From contig CM037877.1 in assembly GCA_021292165.1 (NCBI GenBank), forward strand, positions 309,322,834-309,386,833: 64,000 bases of DNA, written 5' to 3'. Below the pieces are notes generated by a model. It was given only the letters and a program-made list of their open reading frames with translations, was not told the origin of the DNA and did no database searches. Position 1 is the stretch's first letter, and the number at the start of each line of letters is the position of its first letter. Origin of the DNA: Shinisaurus crocodilurus. Its lineage: Eukaryota; Chordata; Lepidosauria; Squamata; Shinisauridae. Below, in pieces: positions 53,831 to 63,970 of the stretch. Made by a program: the position numbers and the translations under genes.

Positions 53831-54059
53831 AAATGTTGATACGGGAACAGAAGTTCAGCCTAACTCCCTTCCATTCATATCCCTCAAAGAGTTTTAGGGT
53901 TCACGGGTCTTTGCCGTGGATCTTGCAAAGGCAGAGCGCCTTTGAGACATGCACAGAGTGCCTTTGCCTCTCAACACTGCGTAATCACAGCCAGCTTCCA
54001 CACAACTGGGAGCAGGCAACAGGGCCGCTAGCTCCATCCTGCAAGGCTTCCAGGCCAGC

Positions 54060-55120
54060 TTGAACCCCAATGCCTATCTTTTGAGAAAGTAACTACTGAA
54101 TGTTTTTAGTCAATATTGGCATTTTCTTCCCAACACAAAGTCAAGCTCAGATGCTTTGCAAACAAATAAAGACTGCACATTTGTATTGATTTTTTAAAGT
54201 ACTTATTAAAGATACTGTATTGTACTACTGTAGATACTGTAATGTCTACAGGAAGCACATTACAGGTCATTTTCCTCACCTTTTATTATTTTCCCATAGA
54301 GACCATTTCAGCCTTGCAGTGTGTGTGTGTCTGTGGGAGGACGGGACGGGATGGACTCTCAACCAGTGGAAACCTGAGTGTTCGCTAGGCAGAAGTAAGC
54401 CCAAAGTGTTCAAACTTTAAATGGTGGAGCCACTGCAGAAGCACTCTCACCACAGTTTGTTCAAATGTCATTTTCTCCTCAGAATCTAGCATGGGGGGGA
54501 AGCAGTTCTGCATGTATGGGGCAAATGCCGTCTCTGTATAATACTGATTGGAAGGAAAACAGGCTGTGTGAAACATGGGGTGGGATGGGTAGATGAAAGA
54601 CAGATGACTCAAACAGAGTTGGATTCACTGACTACATAAAAGCACTGAAAAGCATTGCAAAGTGTGAGGGCGGCAATCGGGCTGACTGCATAAGGGAAGA
54701 AACATGGCGAGTTCTCATTTTAAGGTATCTCTGTACACACCCCAAGATTTATGTTCTAACCTGCTAAGGCAGCCTTTCCCAACTTAAGGTCCCCAGAGGT
54801 TGTTGGACTACAGCGACCATCATCTCCAGCCATGGTCTGGATAGATGGATGGATGGTAATTTACTGATGATTATTACATTTTCCTCCTACAGATTTACTT
54901 TGAGGTGCTCTCTTCTGAAAACACAATATTCCCAAGTGTACGTTGGAAATAGTTACACAAGTAATTCTTGCAGAACCAGTGCAGTGAGAAGGATCCAGTA
55001 GAAACATTTGGATTCTAAGAATCTAGGAGCCAACTGAGAGACAGTTCAGACATATGAGCACATTTGTTTATTTATATGAAATTTATATTCCACCTTTCCA
55101 CGAAGAAGAGTGACCTAGGC
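54060..55120. other. Non-coding, one MITE arm
   Basis: An arm-like relic at about 54768-54835 reads CCTTTCCCAACTTAAGGTCC, then GTTGGACTACAGCGACC. Otherwise nothing recognised. Confidence 0.35.
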
Positions 55121-55200
55121 AGCTATGAAGCTGCGTGGCACTGAGTCAGGCTACTGGTCTATCTAGTGTTGTGTTATCAGCAGCAAGCTAGGAGTTTTCA

Positions 55201-55955
55201 TGTTATGGTACATGGCTGTCTCGGGCAGTATGTTTACGTCTGAGCCATCTGCATGTTGTTGTGTTATCCTATTCTTGGCTACAGTGTGGGAACCAGGCTG
55301 TCACGTGTCTGTTTCTGTGACGTGTACTGCTCCAGACAGAAGCCATTTTAAGGGGAAGAGCTTTAGCTTTGGCTCTGTTCTTCTTGGTTCTTTTCCACTG
55401 TAACTTTGAGTAGGTGGGGTGAAGTTCTCCTTCTCTCCACTGGACTGTTGTGATATGTATCACTTCACCAGCTGCAGCACATTGTTTACACATGGAAGGG
55501 ACAGAATGGCTGTAAACAGGTTTGTTGAGTCTTTCTGGGATCTCGTGTTTTCGCATGGGAAACTGGACTGTGAGGACAATATGAGCTGGTCACATGGTTT
55601 GCATGTTCTGATGACGTGCTAACTTGTTTTCTGTCTGAAGCCATCTTAGAGAGAAGCTGGACTGCTTTCTCTCTTCTTCTTGTTCTTCTTGCTGGACTTT
55701 GTTACTGCAACAATGTAACGTCTTTGCTGAGGTGGAGTGAAGCTCAACTTACTCCACTGGATGTAATGCTTGCTATGCATTTATACTCTGCACATGGACT
55801 GTAACTAGGAAATGTATACTCTGTAGAACTTTACTTGCTAAGTGAATAAACAGGTAGAATTAGACCTGTGGTGTTACAGAGTGTTTCCTGACTCCATGGA
55901 TTAATCTGCAACGGGGAAGCTGGAAGCAGTCTGACAACAGGGCAGACTGGGCTGG
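55201..55955 (+). mobile_element. Candidate LTR-like element
   Basis: It starts TGTTATGGTACATGG and carries a late AATAAA (about 55845), then 'tgttacagagtgtttcctga' and 'ggattaatctgcaac'. Non-coding with a polyadenylation-signal region near the right end, it resembles a solo LTR. I see no internal genes, and the exact ends are not proven. Confidence 0.35.
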
Positions 55956-56099
55956 TCAAACTGGCACAACACGCTGCACGCTGCGCAGGGGGAGGTGAGA
56001 TCTGGAAGATCTGTGTGTGGAATTTCAGGCGTCTGCTAGCACACAGACAGGATTATAAATCTCCCACACTCTGCATACTCTCAAACACCAACATGGACT

Positions 56100-56265
56100 T
56101 ATGCTTGCAATGCATTTATACTCTGCACATGGACTGTATCTATGGAATGTATACTCTGTAGTGCTTACTTTGAATAAGTAAATAAACGGGTAGAATAGAC
56201 CTGTTGCTGGTTACAGAGTGATTCCTGTGTCCTGGATTAATCTGCAACTGGAGTGGTGAAGCTGC
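56100..56265 (+). repeat. Partial direct repeat of the candidate LTR 3' part
   Basis: ATGCATTTATACTCTGCACA, TGGACTGTA, AATGTATACTCTGTAG and GGATTAATCTGCAAC repeat, with mismatches, the sequence at about 55770-55920. Both copies contain AATAAAC. Confidence 0.7.
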
Positions 56266-56269
56266 TGGG

Positions 56270-56745
56270 TCGCTGCTGTGTGTGAGAGAACTCTGCTGCT
56301 GTGTGTGGACAGTCTGGCAAGGCTAGCACACAGATCACAAACTCTTTCAACACCAACATCTAGCCCATACATGCATCATCCGAGACTTAACTCCTGTTGT
56401 AATGTGTGAGGTGTGACTCTTCCCTGTTGAGAGATCCATGAGCCCCAGAAGACCTCAGGCGCTCATGGATCGCACTGCTGGTGAAATCCTGCCACTTCCC
56501 ACTTTATAAGTGATACAAGAAAAAGGAGAGCAGTCTCTCACACTGCTCCTCTGTAACATATAAACCAGCCCACAGATGTTATAATGTGCAGCTGTTTAAA
56601 TTCTTGTGAACATATAATGTACGATCCGGAAGCTGCAGTCAAGAACAATTCCCATGAGTTAAATTGTATGCTTCATGGAAGTTGCTGCAGGTGGGCTGAC
56701 TCGCATAACTATTTCAGCAAAGTCACCCAGTGAGCTTCATGGCCG
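56270..56745. other. Non-coding tract, nothing recognised
   Basis: Only a short Sauria-type scrap (AAGTCACCCAGTGAGCTTCA) near 56722-56742. Confidence 0.35.
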
Positions 56746-56749
56746 AGCT

Positions 56750-57240
56750 TCATTTATTTATTGATTGATTGTATTTCTAGATCGCCCATCTAGTCGGTAC
56801 CCGGCCACTCTGGGCAATGTACAACATACAATGAAACAAACACAGATAAAATACACTTAAAACAGTATAAAATGTTAAAATCCTAACCCACCCCATATTC
56901 CCACTTGAAAAGCCATGTTTTTAATGAATGGCGGAAGCTCATCAAGGAGGGGGCATGGCGGAGGTCCCTGGGGAGAGAGTTCCACAGTTTGGGGGACGCC
57001 ACAGAAAAGGCCCTCTTCCTAATCCCCTCCAGCCTGGCTGCTCTGGCTGATGGGACAAGGAGAAGGACAAGTCTGTGGCGGATCTTGTTGAGCAGCCTAC
57101 TTGATGTTGCTGGAGACGCTGCTTGAGATAAATTAGACCGGAGCCATATAGGGTTTTAAAGGTCAAAACCAACACCTTGAATTCGGTTCAGCAAACAACT
57201 GGTAGCCAGTGCAGCTCCTTGAGCACCAGAGTGATATTCA
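56750..57240 (-). mobile_element. L2 LINE 3' fragment, older
   Basis: TTTATTTATTGATTGATTG tail, 'gatcgcccatctagtcggt' 3' UTR, and a minus-strand frame 57175-56942 reading MLVLTFKTLYGSGLIYLKQR and LQQHQVGCSTRSATD. It shows more changes than the 57.6-kb copy, including frameshifts. Confidence 0.85.
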
Positions 57241-57609
57241 TCACCATAAGCAGGATTTAGCTTTCAGCCTCCCATGGCAATCACTCAAAAGCCAACGTTT
57301 GCAGTGATGTGCTCAGAGGCGAATATTGTGCATTACTATGCATGTGACTGGCTTCTCCCAGGCTGAAGTGGTTGGACACTGGCAAGGACTGAGCATTTCC
57401 CACAGCCACAGGGCATGAAAGTGGTGATGAGAAGGGAACCAGAGAAACCTGTGAGCTCACAATATTTTGCTTACATGAATAAACACGAAATAAAGAGCAA
57501 GTGAATTAAATGGTCCAAACTGACAGACCTTGCAGAAAAATATACATTATAAAAATATTTATGTTATAATAAGTCAGAATTTCACTGTGTGACATGCAGC
57601 TACGAGAAT

Positions 57610-59322
57610 TTATTTATTTATTTCTTTATTTATTATATTTATCAATCGCCCATCTGGCCGGTCACCCGGCCACCCTGGGCGATGTACAATTAAAATACAA
57701 CAAAACAACACAATAAAATATAATAATTAAAACAATATAAAAAATTCTCATTAAAAACCTAACCCACCCCATATTCCCGCCTGAACAGCCATGTTTTTAA
57801 TGCACGGCGGAAGCTCATCACGGAGGGGGCATGGCGAAGGTCACTAGGGAGGGAGTTCCATAATGTGGGGGCCGCCACAGAGAAGGCCCTCTTCCTAGTC
57901 CCCACCAGCCTGGCTGCTCTGGCTGATGGGATAAGGAGAAGGCCGTCCGTGGCAGACCTTGTTGAGCGGCCTACTTGATGTTGCTGGAGGCGCTCCTTGA
58001 GATAAGCTGGGCCGGAGCCGTGTAGGGTTTTAAAGGTCAAAACCAACACCTTGAATTCGGCTCGGCAAGCAACTGGTAGCCAGTGCAACTCATTAAGCAC
58101 TGGCGTGATGTGATCACGCCGGCGGCTGCCCTTAATCAGGCGAGCCGCCGCGTTCTGTACCAGCTGAAGCTTCCGGACCGTCTTCAAGGGTAACCCCACG
58201 TAGAGCGCATTACAGTAGTCTAGGCGAGAGGAGACCAAGGCATGAACCACTGATGGGAGCAGGTGATTAGGAAGGTAGGGGCGCAGCTGCCGTATCAGAT
58301 GGAGTTGATACAGCGCCGCCTGGCTCACAGCTGCCACCTGAGCCTCCATGGACAGCTGGGAGTCTAGAATGACCCCCAAGCTGCGGACCTGGTCCTTCAG
58401 GGGTAGATGTACCCCATTCAGCACCAGGTCAACATCCCCTAACCTTCCCTTGTCCCCCACCAGAAGTACCTCGGTCTTGTCGGGGTTCAGTTTCAGCATG
58501 TTCCTTCCCATCCAGCCAGCCACTGACTCCAGGCACTTGGACAGGGTCTCAACGGCCAACCTCGGTGAGGACTTAAAACAGAGGTAGAGCTGCGTGTCAT
58601 CCACATACTGATGACACTGCACCCCAAACCTCCTGATGATAGCTCCCAGCGGCTTGAGGTAGATGTTGAATAACATCGGGGAGAGGATGGAACCCTGCGG
58701 CACTCCACAAGTGAGCAGCCGAGGGTCCGAAGCCTCCTCCCCGAGAACTACCCTCTGATACCTTCCAGAGAGGAAGGACCGGAACCACTGCAATACAGTG
58801 CCTCCCAAGCCCAACCCCTCCAGACGGTCCAGGAGGATACCGTGGTCAACGGTATCAAAAGCCGCTGAGAGATCGAGGAGGACTAGAAAGGAGCATTCGC
58901 CCCTATCCAAAGCCCTCCTCATATCATCCACCAAGGCGACCAAGGCCGTCTCCGTCCCATGTCCAGACCTGAAGCCCGACTGGCACGGATCTAAATAATC
59001 GGCTTCATCCAAGTGTGCCTTCAACTGAGCACCCACCACCCGCTCGATCACCTTGCCCAGAAATGGTAAATTGGAGACTGGGCGAAAGTTGTTTAAATCC
59101 TGGGGATCCAAGGAGGGCTTCTTTAGAAGCGGTCTTATTACTGCCTCCTTGAGGGCTGATGGCATCACTCCCTCCTCGAGGGAGGCATTCACCACCGCCT
59201 TGATCCCCTCACCCAGTCTCTCCCTGCAGCTCATGATGAGCCAGGACGGGCAAGGGTCAAGCAAGCAGGTGGTCGGCCTCACAGATGAAAGCACCTTGTC
59301 CACTTCATCAGAAGGAAGAAGC
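57610..59322 (-). mobile_element. L2 LINE, long copy with open RT frame
   Basis: The 3' tail TTTATTTATTTCTTTATTTA lies at the left and the 5' truncation is near 59322, within the LPSDEVDKVL region. It is nearly identical to 40705-42402 on the other strand. The 40.3-kb copy extends about 380 bases further 5'. Confidence 0.92.
57759..59303 (-). CDS. L2 reverse transcriptase (ORF2 C-terminal part), open frame
   Basis: A 514-codon frame starts at an internal Met, MDKVLSSVRPTTCLLDP. It contains NFRPVSNLPFLGKVIE, LLDLSAAFDTVDH, CGVPQGSILSPMLFNIYL and a catalytic box that reads QYVDDTQLY, where the 40.3-kb copy has QYADD. YVDD and YADD both occur among reverse transcriptases, so this need not kill activity. 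It ends LKTWLFRREYGVG. Other differences from the sister copy are few, for example LNELHW for LKELHW, and a small insertion giving ARLVGTRKRAF for ARPSRKRAF. It lacks the endonuclease. Confidence 0.85.
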   Translation of the reverse strand: MDKVLSSVRPTTCLLDPCPSWLIMSCRERLGEGIKAVVNASLEEGVMPSALKEAVIRPLLKKPSLDPQDLNNFRPVSNLPFLGKVIERVVGAQLKAHLDEADYLDPCQSGFRSGHGTETALVALVDDMRRALDRGECSFLVLLDLSAAFDTVDHGILLDRLEGLGLGGTVLQWFRSFLSGRYQRVVLGEEASDPRLLTCGVPQGSILSPMLFNIYLKPLGAIIRRFGVQCHQYVDDTQLYLCFKSSPRLAVETLSKCLESVAGWMGRNMLKLNPDKTEVLLVGDKGRLGDVDLVLNGVHLPLKDQVRSLGVILDSQLSMEAQVAAVSQAALYQLHLIRQLRPYLPNHLLPSVVHALVSSRLDYCNALYVGLPLKTVRKLQLVQNAAARLIKGSRRRDHITPVLNELHWLPVACRAEFKVLVLTFKTLHGSGPAYLKERLQQHQVGRSTRSATDGLLLIPSARAARLVGTRKRAFSVAAPTLWNSLPSDLRHAPSVMSFRRALKTWLFRREYGVG

Positions 59323-59995
59323 CTTCCTCATCATATTCTCTCATCATAGCGAAGAAGCAAAACAAGTGAGATCAAGCAAGCATGCACCCCCCTGCAAAAT
59401 GTTGATTTATTCCAAACAGGTGACTGCTTTGGTCAATTAATGGGAGGGGGGAGCCAAGCAGGGGGTAAAGGGATACACGTCTTACGACTAACCTTGATTC
59501 ACAATGGGCTGTGTGAGCTTTCAAGTTTCACGGAACTCTTCGTCTAGTAGGATGTTAAACAAAAGAAAAAAAATGGTGAAGGGAGAAACTGATAAAAGCT
59601 GGTGTAGGATACCGGGTAGGAGAGTGACTGCTTCTTCCTGTGCATGTTGCTGCTCAGAAATAAGCCCCACAATAAGGCTATGCCTAGATTAGCGCAGCTT
59701 GAGCTTACGAATCAGGTTCAAACCTCTCCTCACCATCCGTCAAATTCACTAGGTGGCCCCCAGCAACTCTCTCTCTCCCCCCCCCCGCCTCTTCTGTTGC
59801 CTCACACCGGTAATACGGGGAAATGCAACACTGACCTACCCTACAGGGCTGTTGTAAGGATTATTCAGATTATGCCTTTGAATGCCCTAAAGCACTACAT
59901 AAATGCTTAGAATGATTGGTATTAAGAAATTGAATAAGCCTAATGCTGAAGCGCAGTCAGAATCAAGGCATTTTCCTCATCACCACTATAACGCC
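59323..59995. other. Non-coding tract, nothing recognised
   Basis: A possible relic of a tRNA-type SINE lies near 59800-59905 ('taatacggggaaatgc', 'ctacagggctgttgtaagg'). No gene seen. Confidence 0.35.
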
Positions 59996-59998
59996 AAG

Positions 59999-60080
59999 GC
60001 TGCAATCCTAACCAAGTTTAGACAGAAAAAAAGGCGTACAACTGCCAGCATGTCCCAGTCAGCATAGCTGGCTGGGGCAT
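59999..60080. mobile_element. Palindromic MITE family B, left half
   Basis: GGCTGCAATCCTAACCAAG, TTTAGACAGAAAAAAAGGC and TACAACTGCCAGCATGTCCC, then AGCATAGCTGGCTGGGGCATG. The hairpin is interrupted here by a minus-strand CR1 and continues at 61032. Confidence 0.8.
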
Positions 60081-60082
60081 GA

Positions 60083-61031
60083 ATCATAGAATCATAGAAA
60101 AGTAGAGTTGGAAGGGGCCTACAAGGCCATTGAGTCCAACCTCCAGCGCAACGCAGGAATCCAGGTCAAAGCATCCCTGACAGATGACTGTCCAGTTGCA
60201 CCTTGAATGCCTCCAGAGTGGGAGAGCCCACGACCTCCCTAGGTAGTTGGTTCCATTGTCTTATTGCTCTGACAGTCAGGAAATTTTTCCTGATGTTTAG
60301 GTGGAATCTAGGTTCCTGTAACTTGAGCCCATTATTCCATGTCCTGCAAACTGGGATGATCGAGAAGAGATCCTGGCCCTCCTCTGTGTGACGACCCTTC
60401 AAGTACTGGAAGAGTGCGATCATATCTCCCCTCAGTCTCCTCTTCTGAAGGCTAAACATGCCCAGTTCTTTTAGTCTCTCCTCATAGGGCCTTGTTTCCA
60501 GTCCCTTTATCGTCTTTGTTGCCCTCCTCTGAACCCTCTCCAGTTTGTCTATGTCTTAAAGTGTGGTGCCCAGAACTGGACGCAGTACTCAAGATGGGGC
60601 CTAACCAGTGCCGAGTAAAGGGGAATTATCACTTCCCGCGATTTGGAAGCTATACTTCTATTAATGCAGCCCAAAATAGCATTTGCCTTCTTTGCAGCCA
60701 CATTACATTACTGACTCATATTCAACTTGTGATCTACAACAATTCTAAGATCATTCTTGCTTGTAGTATTGTTGAGCCAAGGTTCCCCATCCTGTAACTG
60801 TGCATTTGGTTTCTTTTTCCTAGGTGCAGCACTTGGCATTTATCCCTATTAAATTTCATTCTGTTGTTTTCAGCCCAGCGCTCCAGCCTATCGAGGTCAT
60901 TTTGAATTTTGTTTCAGTCTTCCAGAGTATTAGCTGTTCCACCCAACTTTGTGTCATCTGCAAATTTGATAAGCATTCCCTGTACCTCCTCATCCAAGTC
61001 ATTAATAAAAATGTTGAAGAGCACTGGGCCC
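60083..61031 (-). mobile_element. CR1 LINE inserted in a palindromic MITE
   Basis: The 3' end ATCATAGAATCATAGA lies at the left. The frame 60459-60166 ([20 protein letters not shown] to HLSGML) covers the C-terminus. Further right come frameshifted equivalents of the FADD region, out to the GPVLFNIFINDL equivalent near 61020. CATG at both junctions may be a short target duplication. Confidence 0.88.
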
Positions 61032-61083
61032 ATGCTGGGAGTTGTAGGCTCTTTTTCTGTCTAAACTTGGATAGGATTGCGCC
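61032..61083. mobile_element. Palindromic MITE family B, right half
   Basis: CATGCTGGGAGTTGTAGGCT, CTTTTTCTGTCTAAACTTGG and ATAGGATTGCGCC complete the hairpin begun at 59999. Confidence 0.8.
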
Positions 61084-61085
61084 TG

Positions 61086-61170
61086 AAGGCTGCAGTCCTA
61101 TAGCCACTTGCCTGGGAAATGGAAAGTAATCCCCATTGAACTCAATGGGGCTTACTTGACATATATAGGC
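61086..61170. mobile_element. MITE relic (family C)
   Basis: GGCTGCAGTCCTATAGCCAC, then AATCCCCATTGAACTCAATG and GGGCTTACTTGACATATATA. The centre CATTGAACTCAATG is palindromic. Confidence 0.6.
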
Positions 61171-61179
61171 CTTTTCAAT

Positions 61180-61730
61180 GGGCGCTTCTTTCAGCGCCCT
61201 GCCGGAAGAAGGGGCCTGTGAAACCCGGAAGCGCCCACCGCGTATCTCGACTCCTAGGAGCCACCCCACCCCCGGCCGGCTCCCTCCGAGGCCTCTCAGC
61301 AGGGAACAAGGCCTCACAGTCTCCATAGCAACCCCCTGGGTTCCCTATGGCAACGCTGAAGCCAAGGAAAGGCGCTTCCGGTTCTTAAGAGGAGGGACTT
61401 CCGGGCTTTCCGACTCCCTTCCAAGTGCTTACCATAGAGCTTCGACGCAGGTCTCCATGGAGACAGAACCACGCGACATGGCAGCCCTTCCTCATCATTT
61501 CCGTTCTACGATTGAACAGGGCTTTACCCCTCCCTCTCACGTCCAAATTCAAAACACAGAGAAGCTTTCACCATAGAGATGCTAAAGGGAATAGAGCGGC
61601 GCCGCTCTGCGTTTCAATTCCTAACTCTATGTTCCTCCACCCCCTCTTCTCCGGCCCTCCTACTTCCGGCCACGTCGTTCCCGATTGGTTCCCCTTCTCG
61701 TAGACTTCCGGTGCCTCGGCTGTGGGCAAG
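61180..61730 (+). promoter_or_regulatory. DCTN3: DCTN3 CpG promoter with repeated ETS-type sites
   Basis: The tract is GC-rich and TATA-less. It repeats CTTCCGG several times: about 61375 (GCGCTTCCGG), 61398 (GACTTCCGGG), 61662 (TACTTCCGGC) and 61704 (GACTTCCGGT). It also has an inverted CCAAT box (GATTGG, 61683-61688). The start codon lies in CAAGATGGCGG, a YY1-type initiator motif common at housekeeping genes. Protein binding is inferred from motif matches. Confidence 0.65.
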
Positions 61731-63320
61731 ATGGCGGCGGCGGCGGCGGCGGCGGAGGTGCGGCAGCTGCAGGGCCGGCTCGACGCCTTGGAGGAGCGCG
61801 TTTTCGGGGCGCCCGCAAGGACCGAAGGCGCGGGGGGTCCCCGGAAGGTAACGGCTTCCCGGCCCGGCCGCCTCCTCACCATCGCTCTTGCTGTTAGTTA
61901 AGCGGCCCCAAAGTGCTGGGGCGGAGCGCCCGCAGCCCGCCCAGACGTTGCTGGACTACAACTCCCATAATCCCTGCCCGTTGGCCGGGCTGGCTGGGGC
62001 TGATGGGAGTTGGGAGACCAACCAGATCTGGAGGGCCGCAGGTGCCCCACCCTTGCAGTAGGCGCTGTATGGGAGGCATCTCGGGCTGATGATCTTCAGA
62101 GAGGGAATAAAAAACCCCAAGATGGGAAAAAACGAGGCGGGCAAGGAGGGCGCCGAAACTAAATTAGAGCCAGTGTGGTGCAGTGGTAAACTGTGATAAA
62201 TAAATAAAAGTAAATCCGCTGCAGCGCAGTCCCGAGCAGAAGCAGCGTCCCCGCTAATAGCAGTGGGGTTTACTCTCGGGCAGGCACGCATAAGGTTGCT
62301 GCCTTGAACTGAGGAGCCACGAGACGACGGAGGAAAATAATTTAGCCCGATTTCAGAGCCCGATGTCAGCTGGCCACCAATCCCGCAGGCTGAGGAAAAA
62401 GCACAAAGCCACAAAATGAAATTCAAAAATAGAGAACAAGCAGAACACACAGATCAAGAAGGTAAATCTGCAGAAATCAAAAGAAGGAGCAGGGTACACT
62501 TTAAAAGTAAAGCCGGTCAAAACAAAACATAATGACAAGGTAATGCTGCCCCTCCCCTGCTCTCATCTGCCTTAGCAACACATGGCCCATTTCCCATAGC
62601 AATAAACTCCTCAATAAGAGCACTTGCCCCCTTTTAATGCATCTTCCCCCATTAGCAGTGCTGGTGTCTTTGCAAGGGCGCATTTCTTTGCTTTTGATTA
62701 TAACCTCTTGTTTCTCAAAGGCTTCTGGAAAGTAATAATTGTTATCTATGGGCCTCTGGAGGCCTTCTCTGCCTCTGAAGGGATATTGGGAGGCTACAGG
62801 GCAGAACAATATGGTTATGGAGTTGGTTGTGTCCTTTTTTAGCCACAGTGGAACAATCCTGTGAGGTAGTTTAGGCCAAAGATAGTGAGTGGCCCAGGGT
62901 AACCCAGCAAGTTTTGTGGCGGAGCAGAGATTTGAACCTGTATCTCTTCCGTCTTAAGTCCAGCACTAGCCGCTACCCAACACAGGTTACTCTTACATGC
63001 TTCTTCACTGCTATGAAAATGGCTCCCCTGTAGAGAGAACCTGGCAGGTAGTTGAACACAAATGGGTCCCTGTTCTAAACCAGCAGGCAAAGCACAGTTG
63101 CACCAAAACCTGCTCACATTTAAATTTTCTGCTTCCTGTGTATGTTCCATGTATTGCTAATTCTGGAGTTGCAGTTCAAAGTGTCTTGTATGTAGTTGAT
63201 CTGCTTAGTTGTTAACAGTATCATTTCTCTTCTAGATAGCAGATGGCATGGTCAAAGTCCAGGTGGCTTTGGGGCACATTGCAAGCAAAAGAGAGAGGGT
63301 TAAAATTCTTTTCAAAAAAA
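61731..63320 (+). CDS. DCTN3: Dynactin subunit 3 (p24), exons 1-2, partial
   Basis: Exon 1 CDS is 61731-61847 (39 codons), with A at -3 and G at +4 of the start. It codes seven alanines, then [20 protein letters not shown], ending RK with donor GTAACG, phase 0. Exon 2 is 63236-63320, preceded by TTCTCTTCTAG. It codes [20 protein letters not shown] and RVKILFKK plus one base, then donor GTGAGT, phase 1. The block [26 protein letters not shown] is the hallmark of dynactin p24. The family protein is about 186 residues, helical, and sits in the shoulder/projecting arm of dynactin, the dynein activator. The remaining exons lie beyond 64000. Intron 1 is 1388 bp and contains a MITE and SINE scraps. 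The poly-Ala run is a GCG repeat. Confidence 0.93.
61940..62060. mobile_element. Palindromic MITE in DCTN3 intron 1
   Basis: GGACTACAACTCCCATAATC pairs with GGCTGATGGGAGTTGGGAGA across a GGCCGGGCTGGC centre. The outer ends are diverged. It is of the 27083 type. Confidence 0.6.
62850..62995 (-). mobile_element. CORE-SINE/MIR-like relic in DCTN3 intron 1
   Basis: 'aatcctgtgaggtagtttagg', AGTGAGTGGCCCAGGGTAAC, 'gcggagcagagatttgaacc' and 'ccagcactagccgctaccc' are the inverted core, B-box and A-box regions of an old tRNA-derived SINE. Confidence 0.6.
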
Positions 63321-63551
63321 GTGAGTACTTTTACATTTTTCAAAAACAAATTGTCAGTTTCCAACAAGCTTAAGAGCAGCTGAAATAAGAGAGGACTTGC
63401 AATTGCTGGATATTGCAGAAGTCTGAAGAGTCTGTTTTAGAAGGGCAATATTGTCAGGAGAGGGAGAGCGATGGAAGGAGAAGTAGTTTCTTGAACATAA
63501 TGCATCTTCTTCTTCCCCTAAGGTTGCTGTGAGTAGCATGAATCTTTCTTG

Positions 63552-63970
63552 AGGCGCAATCCTACCAATTGTGCCCTCAATGATTGGAAGCCTCCAAACT
63601 CAAGAGACTTCCGATCATCCAGTGCAGGGTGAGAGGAGCAGCAGAGGCAATCTTCACCTTCCTCTCCTCCCGCCCTGCATTTTTTGCTAGACAGACTTTT
63701 TAGCTTGGCTAGCAGTGACGCTTCAGAGGGAGAGGGAAGGAGGCTGGAGAACCCTCAGGATAGCTTGTATCTGTGCCTCCAGTCTCCTCCCCTCCCCACC
63801 CCCTTTCCCCCCTCTCCGAGGTTGCTTTTCCAACCTTGGAGAGCAGCCAGCGTGGTTCTTTCCACGCCGGCTGCAAGGGAGGGGGGCGGATTCCAACTCC
63901 CCCTTCCGGGGGAATCCCCAATATCCCGTGGCCCCTCAGGCAATGTCTAGGGGCCATAGGATTGCTCCCT
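63552..63970. mobile_element. Possible MITE with family B/C-type ends in DCTN3 intron 2
   Basis: GAGGCGCAATCCTACC at the left and CCATAGGATTGCTCC at the right form an imperfect inverted repeat of the type that ends families B and C. The roughly 390-bp interior is unlike either, and pyrimidine-rich. Confidence 0.4.

Noticed and set aside
58348..59349. Plus-strand ORFs antisense to the 57.6-kb L2 RT frame
   Set aside because: They mirror antisense ORFs found opposite the 40.3-kb copy; they are shadows of the RT coding strand.
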